Below the pieces are notes generated by a model. That model was given only the letters and a program-made list of their open reading frames with translations, had not been told where the DNA came from and did no database searches. Position numbers and translations under genes: made by a program. Below are positions 17,081-25,841 of a stretch of DNA of 64,000 nucleotides, one piece after another. The DNA comes from an uncultured Clostridia bacterium (GTDB lineage: Bacteria; Bacillota; Clostridia; Christensenellales; Borkfalkiaceae). Location: NCBI GenBank assembly GCA_947595585.1, contig CANQET010000002.1:1-64000 (forward strand). Reading direction: 5' to 3'. Each line of letters begins with the position of its first letter. Position 1 is the stretch's first letter.

Positions 17081-18505
17081 ATGAAAAAGACAAGACTTGC
17101 AGCCCTTGCGGCTGCGACGGTGATGGCAGCTACGGCTGCGGGAGCCCTTGCGGGCTGCGGCGGAGATTCTGCCCACACGATTTCGGTAATGTTGCTCTGC
17201 AATTCCCGCGAGAACAAAGCTTACACAGATTATTTCAAAGATCTGGAAAAAGAGCTGGCAGACGAAGGGCTGAATTACAGCATCAATTTCGTCTACCAAA
17301 AATCTGCCGATTATTACGGCGCTCTCGATGCCGCGATCAACCGCAACAATATCCCCGATATCTTCTACGTCCGTCCCAATGAGCTTATCAAATACAAGGA
17401 TCACATCGTCTCCTTGCAGAGCTTTGCGGATGAGCAAGATTTTGTTGATCTTTCCGGGATCCAGAAGGCTGCTCTCGATATGTATCGTTACAACCCTACA
17501 ACGGGCGAACTCGGCAACGAAGCGGACGACCTGTATGCGTTCCCGAAGGATCTCTCCACTCAGCAGCTCGGCTACAACAAGACGTTCCTTGAAAGATACA
17601 GAGCTGAATTTGCTGCAGCGAAGATCGATCTTCCTTGGGAAGGCAGATTTGCTCCCGATGCAGAAGAAAAAGGTACTTATACCTGGGACGAATTTATTCA
17701 GATCTGCCAAATGATCCACGATTCGAAGGAAACGTCGCAGATACAATATGCGACAGACGTTCCCGCGATCGAAGTCATTGTCAAATCCTTCGGCGGTGAG
17801 TTGATCGATCTTTCCAACGGAAAGGAGAACGGCACGATCCCCGATCTCAAGACGGGAGCTTTGAAGCAAGCGATCGATGTCGAAGCCAAGCTGATTGCCG
17901 CCGGTGCTTATCACGGTGAAGATGGTTACGCGGCGTTTACCGGCAACAAGATGGGCTTCTATTCCCTTGTCGGTTCCTGGGAAATCGCAGAGCACAACGA
18001 TTATGCAAAACAGCAGAACTATGAATGGGGCGTAATGCCTTGGCCCACCAAGGACGGTAGCTTGAATTGGCAGGGCGCTATCACCTCCGCAGGATTCGTT
18101 GTCTCCAAGAATTGCGTTGAAGATACGGCCAACCCCGAGAAGGCGGAAATCGCAAAGCGTATCGCGATCAACGGGCTTACTTCTAAATCGCAAAACTATT
18201 TTGTAAGGACTGCGCAGATCTCCCTTCCTCTTGAGACCGCCAAGGAAGCCGATTATCGCGATCCTGCTAACGACAACATCTATTCGCCTTCGACCCGCGG
18301 TGTTTTCCTTGATGTTGTGACGGGTGCCAACGGGTTCAGACCTGCGAAATACAACACCTACAACGATCTTTGGTTGCAGGAACTTGAGTCTGAGCTTACC
18401 TTAATGTGGAACTCCAAGACCCCTACGACTTATTTCAACGATGCATCGCTTGATACACTTCGTGAAAAAATGCAGAAACAATACGACGAATATAAGAACC
18501 GTTAA
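17081..18505 (+). CDS. carbohydrate ABC transporter substrate-binding lipoprotein
   Basis: Lipobox AGALAGC; SBP family 1-like sequence; followed by two sugar permeases. Confidence 0.92.
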   Translation: MKKTRLAALAAATVMAATAAGALAGCGGDSAHTISVMLLCNSRENKAYTDYFKDLEKELADEGLNYSINFVYQKSADYYGALDAAINRNNIPDIFYVRPNELIKYKDHIVSLQSFADEQDFVDLSGIQKAALDMYRYNPTTGELGNEADDLYAFPKDLSTQQLGYNKTFLERYRAEFAAAKIDLPWEGRFAPDAEEKGTYTWDEFIQICQMIHDSKETSQIQYATDVPAIEVIVKSFGGELIDLSNGKENGTIPDLKTGALKQAIDVEAKLIAAGAYHGEDGYAAFTGNKMGFYSLVGSWEIAEHNDYAKQQNYEWGVMPWPTKDGSLNWQGAITSAGFVVSKNCVEDTANPEKAEIAKRIAINGLTSKSQNYFVRTAQISLPLETAKEADYRDPANDNIYSPSTRGVFLDVVTGANGFRPAKYNTYNDLWLQELESELTLMWNSKTPTTYFNDASLDTLREKMQKQYDEYKNR

Positions 18506-18538
18506 ATTTCTGTAATTGGTTTGTGAAGGAGTAAAAAT

Positions 18539-19537
18539 ATGCAGACAATCGACATTGAAGCTAACACCATGGAAGCGGCGACATCAATGGACGATATGCA
18601 AGTTGCGCCCGAGAAAAAAGGGCGCAAGCCGAACCATTCATTGAGCCATACGCTTCAAAGGAAAGAAACACTCATCGGGTGGTTGTATATTTCCCCGATG
18701 GTCATCGGGCTTCTCGTTTTCACTGCGATCCCGTTTATCATGTCGCTTATTGCGATGTTCTATGATTGGGATGGGATCCACGGGTTGTTCGAATCCGCAT
18801 TTGTCGGCGGGAAATGGTTCCAATCGATCTTCGACACCCATGGCATGAATTCCGAAATGTATTGGAAAGCAATGGGCAATACGCTCATCTTTGCAATACA
18901 GCTTCCGATTTGTTTGGTCATTGGATTTTTCCTTGCCATAGCCATGAACCGCGATATGAAGGGCGTTCAGGTCTTCCGCGTCATCTACTACATCCCGGGC
19001 GTCATGAGCGTCGTCGCCGTCTCCATCGTGTGGAGAAATATCTTCAAAGAAGACGGTACGATCAATCAATTACTCTTTAATATGGGCGTAAAAGAGGGCA
19101 TTGGGTGGCTTACCGAAAATGCGGGCGTGGCGTTCACCGTCAACCTGCTTCTCGTGTGGAAGGGCGTCGGCTATTCCACCCTGATGTTCATCGCAGGCCT
19201 GCAATCGGTTTCGCCCGATCAGATCGAAGCGGCCAAGATCGACGGCGCAAACAGCTGGGTCATCCTCATGAAGATCACCTTGCCCGCACTTTACCCCACG
19301 ATCTTCTATCTGTTCGTGACGGGCCTTATCGGGGCGCTGCAGATGTTCAATGAGCCATATATCTTATTGGGGGGGTACGGCACAGGAAACAACGGTATGA
19401 CGGCAGTCTCGTTTGTATATCGTTGCAAAGACGCCGGAAACTACGGCCTTGCCTCGGTCGGCGCATGGGTCCTTGCGTTCTTCATCTTTATCGTTACGGC
19501 GATCCAGATGTACTTCGACCGTAAGAGGGAGGATTGA
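18539..19537 (+). CDS. carbohydrate ABC transporter permease (MalF/UgpA type)
   Basis: LIGWLYISPMVIGLLVFTAIPF...EAAKIDGANSWVILMKITLPALYPTIFY EAA loop. Confidence 0.93.
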   Translation: MQTIDIEANTMEAATSMDDMQVAPEKKGRKPNHSLSHTLQRKETLIGWLYISPMVIGLLVFTAIPFIMSLIAMFYDWDGIHGLFESAFVGGKWFQSIFDTHGMNSEMYWKAMGNTLIFAIQLPICLVIGFFLAIAMNRDMKGVQVFRVIYYIPGVMSVVAVSIVWRNIFKEDGTINQLLFNMGVKEGIGWLTENAGVAFTVNLLLVWKGVGYSTLMFIAGLQSVSPDQIEAAKIDGANSWVILMKITLPALYPTIFYLFVTGLIGALQMFNEPYILLGGYGTGNNGMTAVSFVYRCKDAGNYGLASVGAWVLAFFIFIVTAIQMYFDRKRED

Positions 19538-20661
19538 TCATGGAAAATCAAGAATATATGAATGAGCAAGCCTCCGCGCAGGCCCAAAAGAACAAAAAGA
19601 AACTCTTCGACTACGTGTTGGTCCGCTCGCTCTACATCGCGATCACGGTCCTCCTTGCGATCTTCTCGATCGTCACCGCGATCTGCATCTTCGCGCTCAT
19701 CCCTTCGGCATGGTGGATGGGGCTCGCCCTCCTCGTCGTGGCCATCGCGGCGGTGGGGCTCATCTTCCCCGTCTACAGCTACATCAAAGAGCGCATCGCA
19801 AGAGAGGGGACAAAGAAGCGCGGCAACCCGCAGCTCGTCGGCAACGTCATCGTTACGATCGTGCTCGCCCTCGGCTCCGTGCTCATGCTCTTCCCCTTCC
19901 TTTGGATGGTGCTTGCAACATTGAAGCCGCACACCGAAGTGTTCACGACATTTTTCCCGCATAAATGGACGCTTGAAGCTTATAAAGTTATGTGGGAGAG
20001 TGCCAATTACCTCATGAAGGGTGGTATGGTCCGCGGCTTTGCGAACAGCCTTCTCACGACGGTCCCCGTCGTCGTCGTCCAGATCGTCGTCTCCGCATTT
20101 GCGGCGTATGCCTTCGCGAAGTTGCGTTTCATAGGGAAGAACGTCATTTTCCTGATCCTTCTCGCTACGATGATGATCCCGTTCGCAGTTATCATGCTTC
20201 CTCAGGCGTGGTTATATGGGCAGATGCACCTCACGCAGGGGCCCCTTGCCGTCATCATCCCCAAGTTTTTCGGTTCGATCGGCACGGTGTTCTTCCTGCG
20301 GCAGTTCTTCTACAGTATCCCCGATAGTATCACCGAGGCGGCACGTCTCGACGGCGCAGGCTACACAAGGACATTCTTGTCCGTTCTGTTCCCGCTCGTG
20401 ATGCCCGCGATCGCGACGCAGGCCATCCTCTCGTTCATCGGCAACTGGAACGACTTCCTTGGCCCGCTCCTCTTCATCGATAATAAGAATTGGTACACAC
20501 TTCCGCTTCTCGTCAATTCGCTTGGCGGTGACGCGGGAACGACGGAAATTCCTTCCGTCTTGGCGGCATCGTTGATATCGCTCGTTCCCATCATCATCGT
20601 GTTCGCGATCTTCCAGAAGAAGATCATCGGCTCCATCGTGTTCTCGGCAGTCAAAGGTTGA
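19534..20661 (+). CDS. carbohydrate ABC transporter permease (MalG type) with N-terminal extension
   Basis: EAARLDGAGYTRTFLSVLFPLVMPA EAA loop; ~100-aa extra N-terminal hydrophobic region. Confidence 0.92.
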   Translation: MIMENQEYMNEQASAQAQKNKKKLFDYVLVRSLYIAITVLLAIFSIVTAICIFALIPSAWWMGLALLVVAIAAVGLIFPVYSYIKERIAREGTKKRGNPQLVGNVIVTIVLALGSVLMLFPFLWMVLATLKPHTEVFTTFFPHKWTLEAYKVMWESANYLMKGGMVRGFANSLLTTVPVVVVQIVVSAFAAYAFAKLRFIGKNVIFLILLATMMIPFAVIMLPQAWLYGQMHLTQGPLAVIIPKFFGSIGTVFFLRQFFYSIPDSITEAARLDGAGYTRTFLSVLFPLVMPAIATQAILSFIGNWNDFLGPLLFIDNKNWYTLPLLVNSLGGDAGTTEIPSVLAASLISLVPIIIVFAIFQKKIIGSIVFSAVKG

Positions 20662-20693
20662 TGGGGAATCAACAAATCAAGAGGTGAAAAATT

Positions 20694-23600
20694 ATGAGAA
20701 AGAATCGTTGGAAAAGGACTACAGCGCTTGTCTCATGCTCGATGCTGCTTGTCGCTACGGCGGCAGGCGGCCTCGCAGCCATTCCCGCAGGCGCCGCATC
20801 TCTGAATACCTACACCGTCGATCTCGAAAAGAAATTCCAGGAGTTCGACGGCTGGGGGCTCTCCCTCTCGTGGTGGGCGACGGAGATCGGCGATTGGACG
20901 AGAAAGGGCTCCTCGGGCAAAGAGAAGCGCGAAGAGATCGCCGAAGCTCTCTACGGTAAGAGCGGTCTCGATCTCAATATCGCCCGTTACAACGTCGGCG
21001 GCGGTGACGATCCCACGCACACGCATATGTCCGACGACCGCAACACGCCCGGTTGGCGCGGCGCCACGCAGACGACCCAAAAGGACCCTGCGGGGTACGA
21101 CTACACCGAGACGACCCTCGGCGATTACTACTGGGTCGGCGAGAACGGTGAAGTGATCCCGTGGACCGAGCTTCAGAACGTCGACGCCCGTACCGACTAC
21201 CGTCAGCTCTGGGTGCTCGATTGGATCCAAAACAACTACATGAACCGCTCCGAAGAGGAGAAGGACGACTACATCACCGAGTTCTACTCCAACTCGCCTC
21301 CCTATTGGATGACGATGACGGGCTGCACCTCGGGCGGCGTCGGCGCAGGGCAGAACCTCGATGCGAAGTACAACCGGGACTTCGTGGATTACTTCCTCGA
21401 CGTCTATGAGTACCTCACGGGGCAGGGCTTCATCCTTCAGAACCTTCAGCCCTTCAACGAATCGGGCTCCAACTTCTGGGGCGAGAACGGCGACCAGGAA
21501 GGCTGCTACTTCTCCCCGCAGCAGAAGGTGCAGGTGCTCTCCCTCCTTCAGCAGGAGATGGCGGAGCGCGGGCTCGACGTCCCCTACAACTGGGGCGACG
21601 AGACGAATACCAATGTTGCCTACGAACAGTATACGCAAGCGCTCGCCTATGCGACGACCGACGGCGAGGGCAACCGCGTCGCGGGGTCGGATATCGTAAA
21701 GGGCGCAGACCGCTATACGTACCACATCTATTGGTACAATGTAGACGGTGCACAGCGCTTCTACCGCGCCGCAAAATCCGATCAGAAGCAGCTGTTCATG
21801 TCTGAGATCTGCTGGTCGGATCCCGCCGACAGCGGGGAAGCCGAGTACGATCCCGACAGCGTGACGACGGGCTTCCACTACACGCAGTCCATCATCGATA
21901 CCGTGAAGCACGGCGGCGTGGACGGCTACGTCTTCTGGCAGGGCATGGAAGATATGGTCGGCCAGATGAAGGGCGGCACCAACTACGGCCTCATTCAGGG
22001 CGTGTACTACACGCAGGAAGAAGCCGAAGCGCAGGGCGTCGACCTCGCCTCCATGGGCCTCACCTATCAGGACTTCGTCCTCTCCAAGGCTTACTACATG
22101 AGTGGACAATACACCAAGTACATCCGCCCCGGGTATACCCTTGTCGACGTCAACGAGAACAACACCCTCGCCGCGGTCAGCCCCGACGGGGAGACGCTCG
22201 TCGTCGTCAAACAGAACAATTCGGGCAATGCCGAGAACTTCGCCCTCGACCTCGATGGGTTCGCGGCACAGTCCGTCGAAAAAGTGTACACGGATAAACA
22301 GAACAGCTGGGCGCACACCCGCCTTTCCACGAACGGCGCCACGGTGACCGATACCGCTACGCCTTACTCCGTGAGCACCTACATCATCCACGGCAAGAGC
22401 GAGAAGGGAGCCGGGTACTTCGTCGACGAGAGCGCGATGCAGTCCAAGGCCGACCTCGCCGCCATTCAGACGGCCCTCGAAGAAGAGCCCAAGACGGCAC
22501 AGTTCTATCAGACGGGCTTCTCCGCAAACGGCGGCAACGGCAAATATTTCGGCCAGACCTCCTATGCACAGAACGGCTACCTCGCCTACCGCTTCTACGG
22601 CACGGGTATCGCGCTTGCCTTCCTTTCGAAGAGCGATTCGGGCGCGATCGAGATCTACATCGACGGCGATCCCGCAGAAGACGCGGCGACGGATACCGTA
22701 GACCTCTATTCGGGCACGACGACCCCCGGCAAGATCGTCTACCGCAACAACACCCTCGAAGAGGGCTGGCACACGATCTATATCAAGACGGTAGCGGGTT
22801 CGCGCGGCAGTTGGTCCAATCTCGACGGTGCGATCATCTACACCTCGCATGATACCGATCCGAGCGAACAGTCCCTTGTGATCACGAGCGCGAACGGCTT
22901 CAACCGCCAAGTGAAGTTCACCTATGAGGCAGAGGGCCTCGAGGACTTCGAGATCGCGGCACAGATCTACAAGAAGGGCGCTTGGCAGGATGCCGACGCC
23001 ATGGTCGAAGAGGGCAGCGGCGTCTTCAATGCCGAGGATGCGAGCGTGCGGATGCGCCTTGTCGCGACGAACGGCTCGGATAGCATCACCTCGGCGGAGA
23101 GCATCGTCGAGCTCAGGTCGATCGCGGCCGAAGAGGGCGTGCTCTACTTCGTCGATTGCGGCACGCTCGATCCCAACACGGTCGCCAAAGGCGCCGTCCG
23201 CGGGAGGTTGCAGAGCACGACCGATCAGGCCCTCGGCGCAGATCTCTTCACCGAAGCCCTTTGGGGCTATAAGGGGAGCTTCACCGAAGCCTACTATGCA
23301 CCCGATGAAGCGATGAGCTCCATGTGGCCCCTCGAAAAACTTTCGGGCAACGGGCAGAACACCGCCATCGAATATGTCTTCACCATCCCCGAAGCGGGCA
23401 GCTATAAAGTTGCGCTCGGCTTCTTCGGCGGGGAAGACGGTTGGGGCACCCGCAGCGTGAAGGCTACGGTCGGCACGGAAAACAAGAATGCCACCCTCAA
23501 CGAAAACGAATACACGGGCCTCTTCTTCGACCTCACCACGGCGGAAGAGGACGAGGCGATCACGGTCAAGGTCGAGCACGTGAGCGGCGACAGCGCCCTG

Positions 23601-25841
23601 CTCTCCCTCATCGCGATCACCGAGCCCGATGCAAAGCTTCCGCTCTACACGGAAGGCGGCGCCTCCGAGCTCAACCAATATGCGAACGTCCGTGAGGATA
23701 TCTTCATCGGTGAGGATATCTACGCCAAGCTCGGCGAGAAGAAATTCATCCTTCACTATTCCGACGGCAGCGAAAAGGCGCTCGAAGACGCGAAAGTTAC
23801 GGTCGGGCTCACGACCCTCTCCATCAACCAGTTGGCACAGGCGACGCTCGCCTTCGAGGAGATCGAGTGCTACCAGACCTACCGCTGGATGCAGGAAGGC
23901 GTCTCGCAGCTCTATTACAACATCGACTGCGGCTACACGGGCAGCGGCACGCCTCCCGATGATGCGACCGAACTCGGTTCCAAGCAGTCCACCACGCACG
24001 ACCGTCAGTTCGGCGAAGACTCGCTTGCGGGCACGAGCTGGGGCTACGTTGGAACTCACTACAACGACGGCGTCAATTGGTCCGATAACAGCTACAATAA
24101 GTGGTCCATCCGCGAAGGCAAGGATGGTACGCTCCGCAATAGGAAAGGCGATCAAACGGGCGGTGAGTTGACCTATAAGATGACCGGTTTCAAGCCCAAT
24201 GAGCTTTTGAAGATCGAAACGGGCGGACATTGTCACAATTGGGGCGCGCGCAGTTACAGCGTATACCTGAACGGCGATAAAGATCCCGCGGGCATCGTAG
24301 CTCTTCGCGGAGGCGACGGCGTATTTGACTTTGTCACGCTCGAAGGCGAGAATATTAAAGCCGACGGCGAAGGTAATCTTGAAGTCAAATGCACAGTAAA
24401 GGACTTTGAAGGAGCGTATGACTTCCCTCAGGTTGCGTATATCAAAGTCTCCTCGGTGGCGCCCGCTCTCGACCCCGATACGCAGATCACCGCCGACAAG
24501 ACGGAGATCGCGCGGGATGACACCGTCACCCTCTCGGGGCTTAACACGAATGCGACCGTCTACGTCTATGACGAGAACGACGTGATGACGGGTTCCTTTA
24601 AGCCCGAAGCGGAGACGCAGCAGCTCAAAGTTGCGGAGTACCTTCTCGAAACTTCCTATGAACTTCACCTCACGCAGGCCGAAGCCAACGGCGAAGAGGG
24701 GACCAATCCTTCTCCCGAGCTCATTCTCTCGACGGGCGCACCCATGAACTTCGATGTGGAGATCGCCGTGGGTACGGAGATGGTCAAGGATGGCGACGCA
24801 GCCGTCGTCACCTTCACTCCCGACGTCCCCGAGGGCGCGGGCATCACTTCGCTCACCCTCACGACGCCCGATGGCGTCAACTACAACCTCATCGAGGAGG
24901 GCTTCTTCTTCCGTGCCAAGAGCAACGGCACCTACAAAGTCACCCTCGTTTCGGGGCTTACGAAATTCACGAAGGAGTTCGTCGTCGGCACGATCGATGA
25001 AGTGAAATTCAACGAAACGTATTCCGAAGAGTCTTGGACGAAGGAAGCCGTCACGCTCACCTTCGCTCCCGAGGCCGTGAGCGGGATCGTCTCCGTCGAG
25101 ATCGACGGCGTGCTCAAGACCGCGGATGCGAACGGCAAGTATTCGGTCGTCGCGGCGGAGAACGGCGAACACACCGTGAAAGTCACCACGGAGGCGGGCT
25201 TCACCTACGAGCGCACCTTCAGCGTGACCAACATCGATAAGGAAGCGCCCGCACTCGATCTTTCGGTGGGCTTCGGCGCAGACGGGCTCACGATCGACTT
25301 CGAGGCCGTGGCGGCTTCGGGCGGCACGCTCTTTGCCGACTTCAACGGCGAGAAGCGCGAGATCACCGAGATGGAAAACTTCGCCCTCACCGAAGCGGGC
25401 AAGTATGAGATCTACTTCGTCAACGGGCTCGGCGAGAGCACCGAGAAGACGGTCTACTACGTCACCTACGGCGCGGAGAACGCACAGCTTGCGGAAGTTA
25501 CCGTGGGCGCCGACGGGCTCGTGAATGTTGCGGCCAAGACGCGTGCGGCGAATGCCAAGCTCTACCGCGCAGGCGAAGAGGCACCCATCGAATCGATGAA
25601 GGCCGAAAAGTCGGGCAAGTATTACCTCGAGATCGAAAACAACGGGGAATACGAGCTCCTTACCCTCTACGTCCGCGCTGAAGCGCAAGGCGGAGGCACG
25701 GGTTCGAGCGACCTCATCGGCGGCGCGGCGGGCGGCGGCAACGGCGGCATGATCGCGGGCATCGTCATCGGATGCGTTGCGGTCGTCGCGGCGGCAGTCG
25801 CATGCACCCTGATCATTGTGAAGAGGAGGAAGAACGCATGA
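20694..25841 (+). CDS. large membrane-anchored GH30-like glycosidase (endo-beta-1,6-galactanase-like) with malectin-like and Ig-like modules
   Basis: Signal peptide; FQEFDGWGLSLSWWA, LNIARYNVGGGDDPTH, QPFNESGSNFW (putative acid/base), FMSEICWSD (putative nucleophile); C-terminal GGGNGGMIAGIVIGCVAVVAAAVACTLIIVKRRKNA. Confidence 0.85.
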   Translation: MRKNRWKRTTALVSCSMLLVATAAGGLAAIPAGAASLNTYTVDLEKKFQEFDGWGLSLSWWATEIGDWTRKGSSGKEKREEIAEALYGKSGLDLNIARYNVGGGDDPTHTHMSDDRNTPGWRGATQTTQKDPAGYDYTETTLGDYYWVGENGEVIPWTELQNVDARTDYRQLWVLDWIQNNYMNRSEEEKDDYITEFYSNSPPYWMTMTGCTSGGVGAGQNLDAKYNRDFVDYFLDVYEYLTGQGFILQNLQPFNESGSNFWGENGDQEGCYFSPQQKVQVLSLLQQEMAERGLDVPYNWGDETNTNVAYEQYTQALAYATTDGEGNRVAGSDIVKGADRYTYHIYWYNVDGAQRFYRAAKSDQKQLFMSEICWSDPADSGEAEYDPDSVTTGFHYTQSIIDTVKHGGVDGYVFWQGMEDMVGQMKGGTNYGLIQGVYYTQEEAEAQGVDLASMGLTYQDFVLSKAYYMSGQYTKYIRPGYTLVDVNENNTLAAVSPDGETLVVVKQNNSGNAENFALDLDGFAAQSVEKVYTDKQNSWAHTRLSTNGATVTDTATPYSVSTYIIHGKSEKGAGYFVDESAMQSKADLAAIQTALEEEPKTAQFYQTGFSANGGNGKYFGQTSYAQNGYLAYRFYGTGIALAFLSKSDSGAIEIYIDGDPAEDAATDTVDLYSGTTTPGKIVYRNNTLEEGWHTIYIKTVAGSRGSWSNLDGAIIYTSHDTDPSEQSLVITSANGFNRQVKFTYEAEGLEDFEIAAQIYKKGAWQDADAMVEEGSGVFNAEDASVRMRLVATNGSDSITSAESIVELRSIAAEEGVLYFVDCGTLDPNTVAKGAVRGRLQSTTDQALGADLFTEALWGYKGSFTEAYYAPDEAMSSMWPLEKLSGNGQNTAIEYVFTIPEAGSYKVALGFFGGEDGWGTRSVKATVGTENKNATLNENEYTGLFFDLTTAEEDEAITVKVEHVSGDSALLSLIAITEPDAKLPLYTEGGASELNQYANVREDIFIGEDIYAKLGEKKFILHYSDGSEKALEDAKVTVGLTTLSINQLAQATLAFEEIECYQTYRWMQEGVSQLYYNIDCGYTGSGTPPDDATELGSKQSTTHDRQFGEDSLAGTSWGYVGTHYNDGVNWSDNSYNKWSIREGKDGTLRNRKGDQTGGELTYKMTGFKPNELLKIETGGHCHNWGARSYSVYLNGDKDPAGIVALRGGDGVFDFVTLEGENIKADGEGNLEVKCTVKDFEGAYDFPQVAYIKVSSVAPALDPDTQITADKTEIARDDTVTLSGLNTNATVYVYDENDVMTGSFKPEAETQQLKVAEYLLETSYELHLTQAEANGEEGTNPSPELILSTGAPMNFDVEIAVGTEMVKDGDAAVVTFTPDVPEGAGITSLTLTTPDGVNYNLIEEGFFFRAKSNGTYKVTLVSGLTKFTKEFVVGTIDEVKFNETYSEESWTKEAVTLTFAPEAVSGIVSVEIDGVLKTADANGKYSVVAAENGEHTVKVTTEAGFTYERTFSVTNIDKEAPALDLSVGFGADGLTIDFEAVAASGGTLFADFNGEKREITEMENFALTEAGKYEIYFVNGLGESTEKTVYYVTYGAENAQLAEVTVGADGLVNVAAKTRAANAKLYRAGEEAPIESMKAEKSGKYYLEIENNGEYELLTLYVRAEAQGGGTGSSDLIGGAAGGGNGGMIAGIVIGCVAVVAAAVACTLIIVKRRKNA

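Noticed and set aside
20733-25688. 1651-aa minus-strand ORF
   Set aside because: Codon-register shadow of the GH30 gene caused by absence of TTA/CTA/TCA codons; low-complexity charged translation, no domain motifs.
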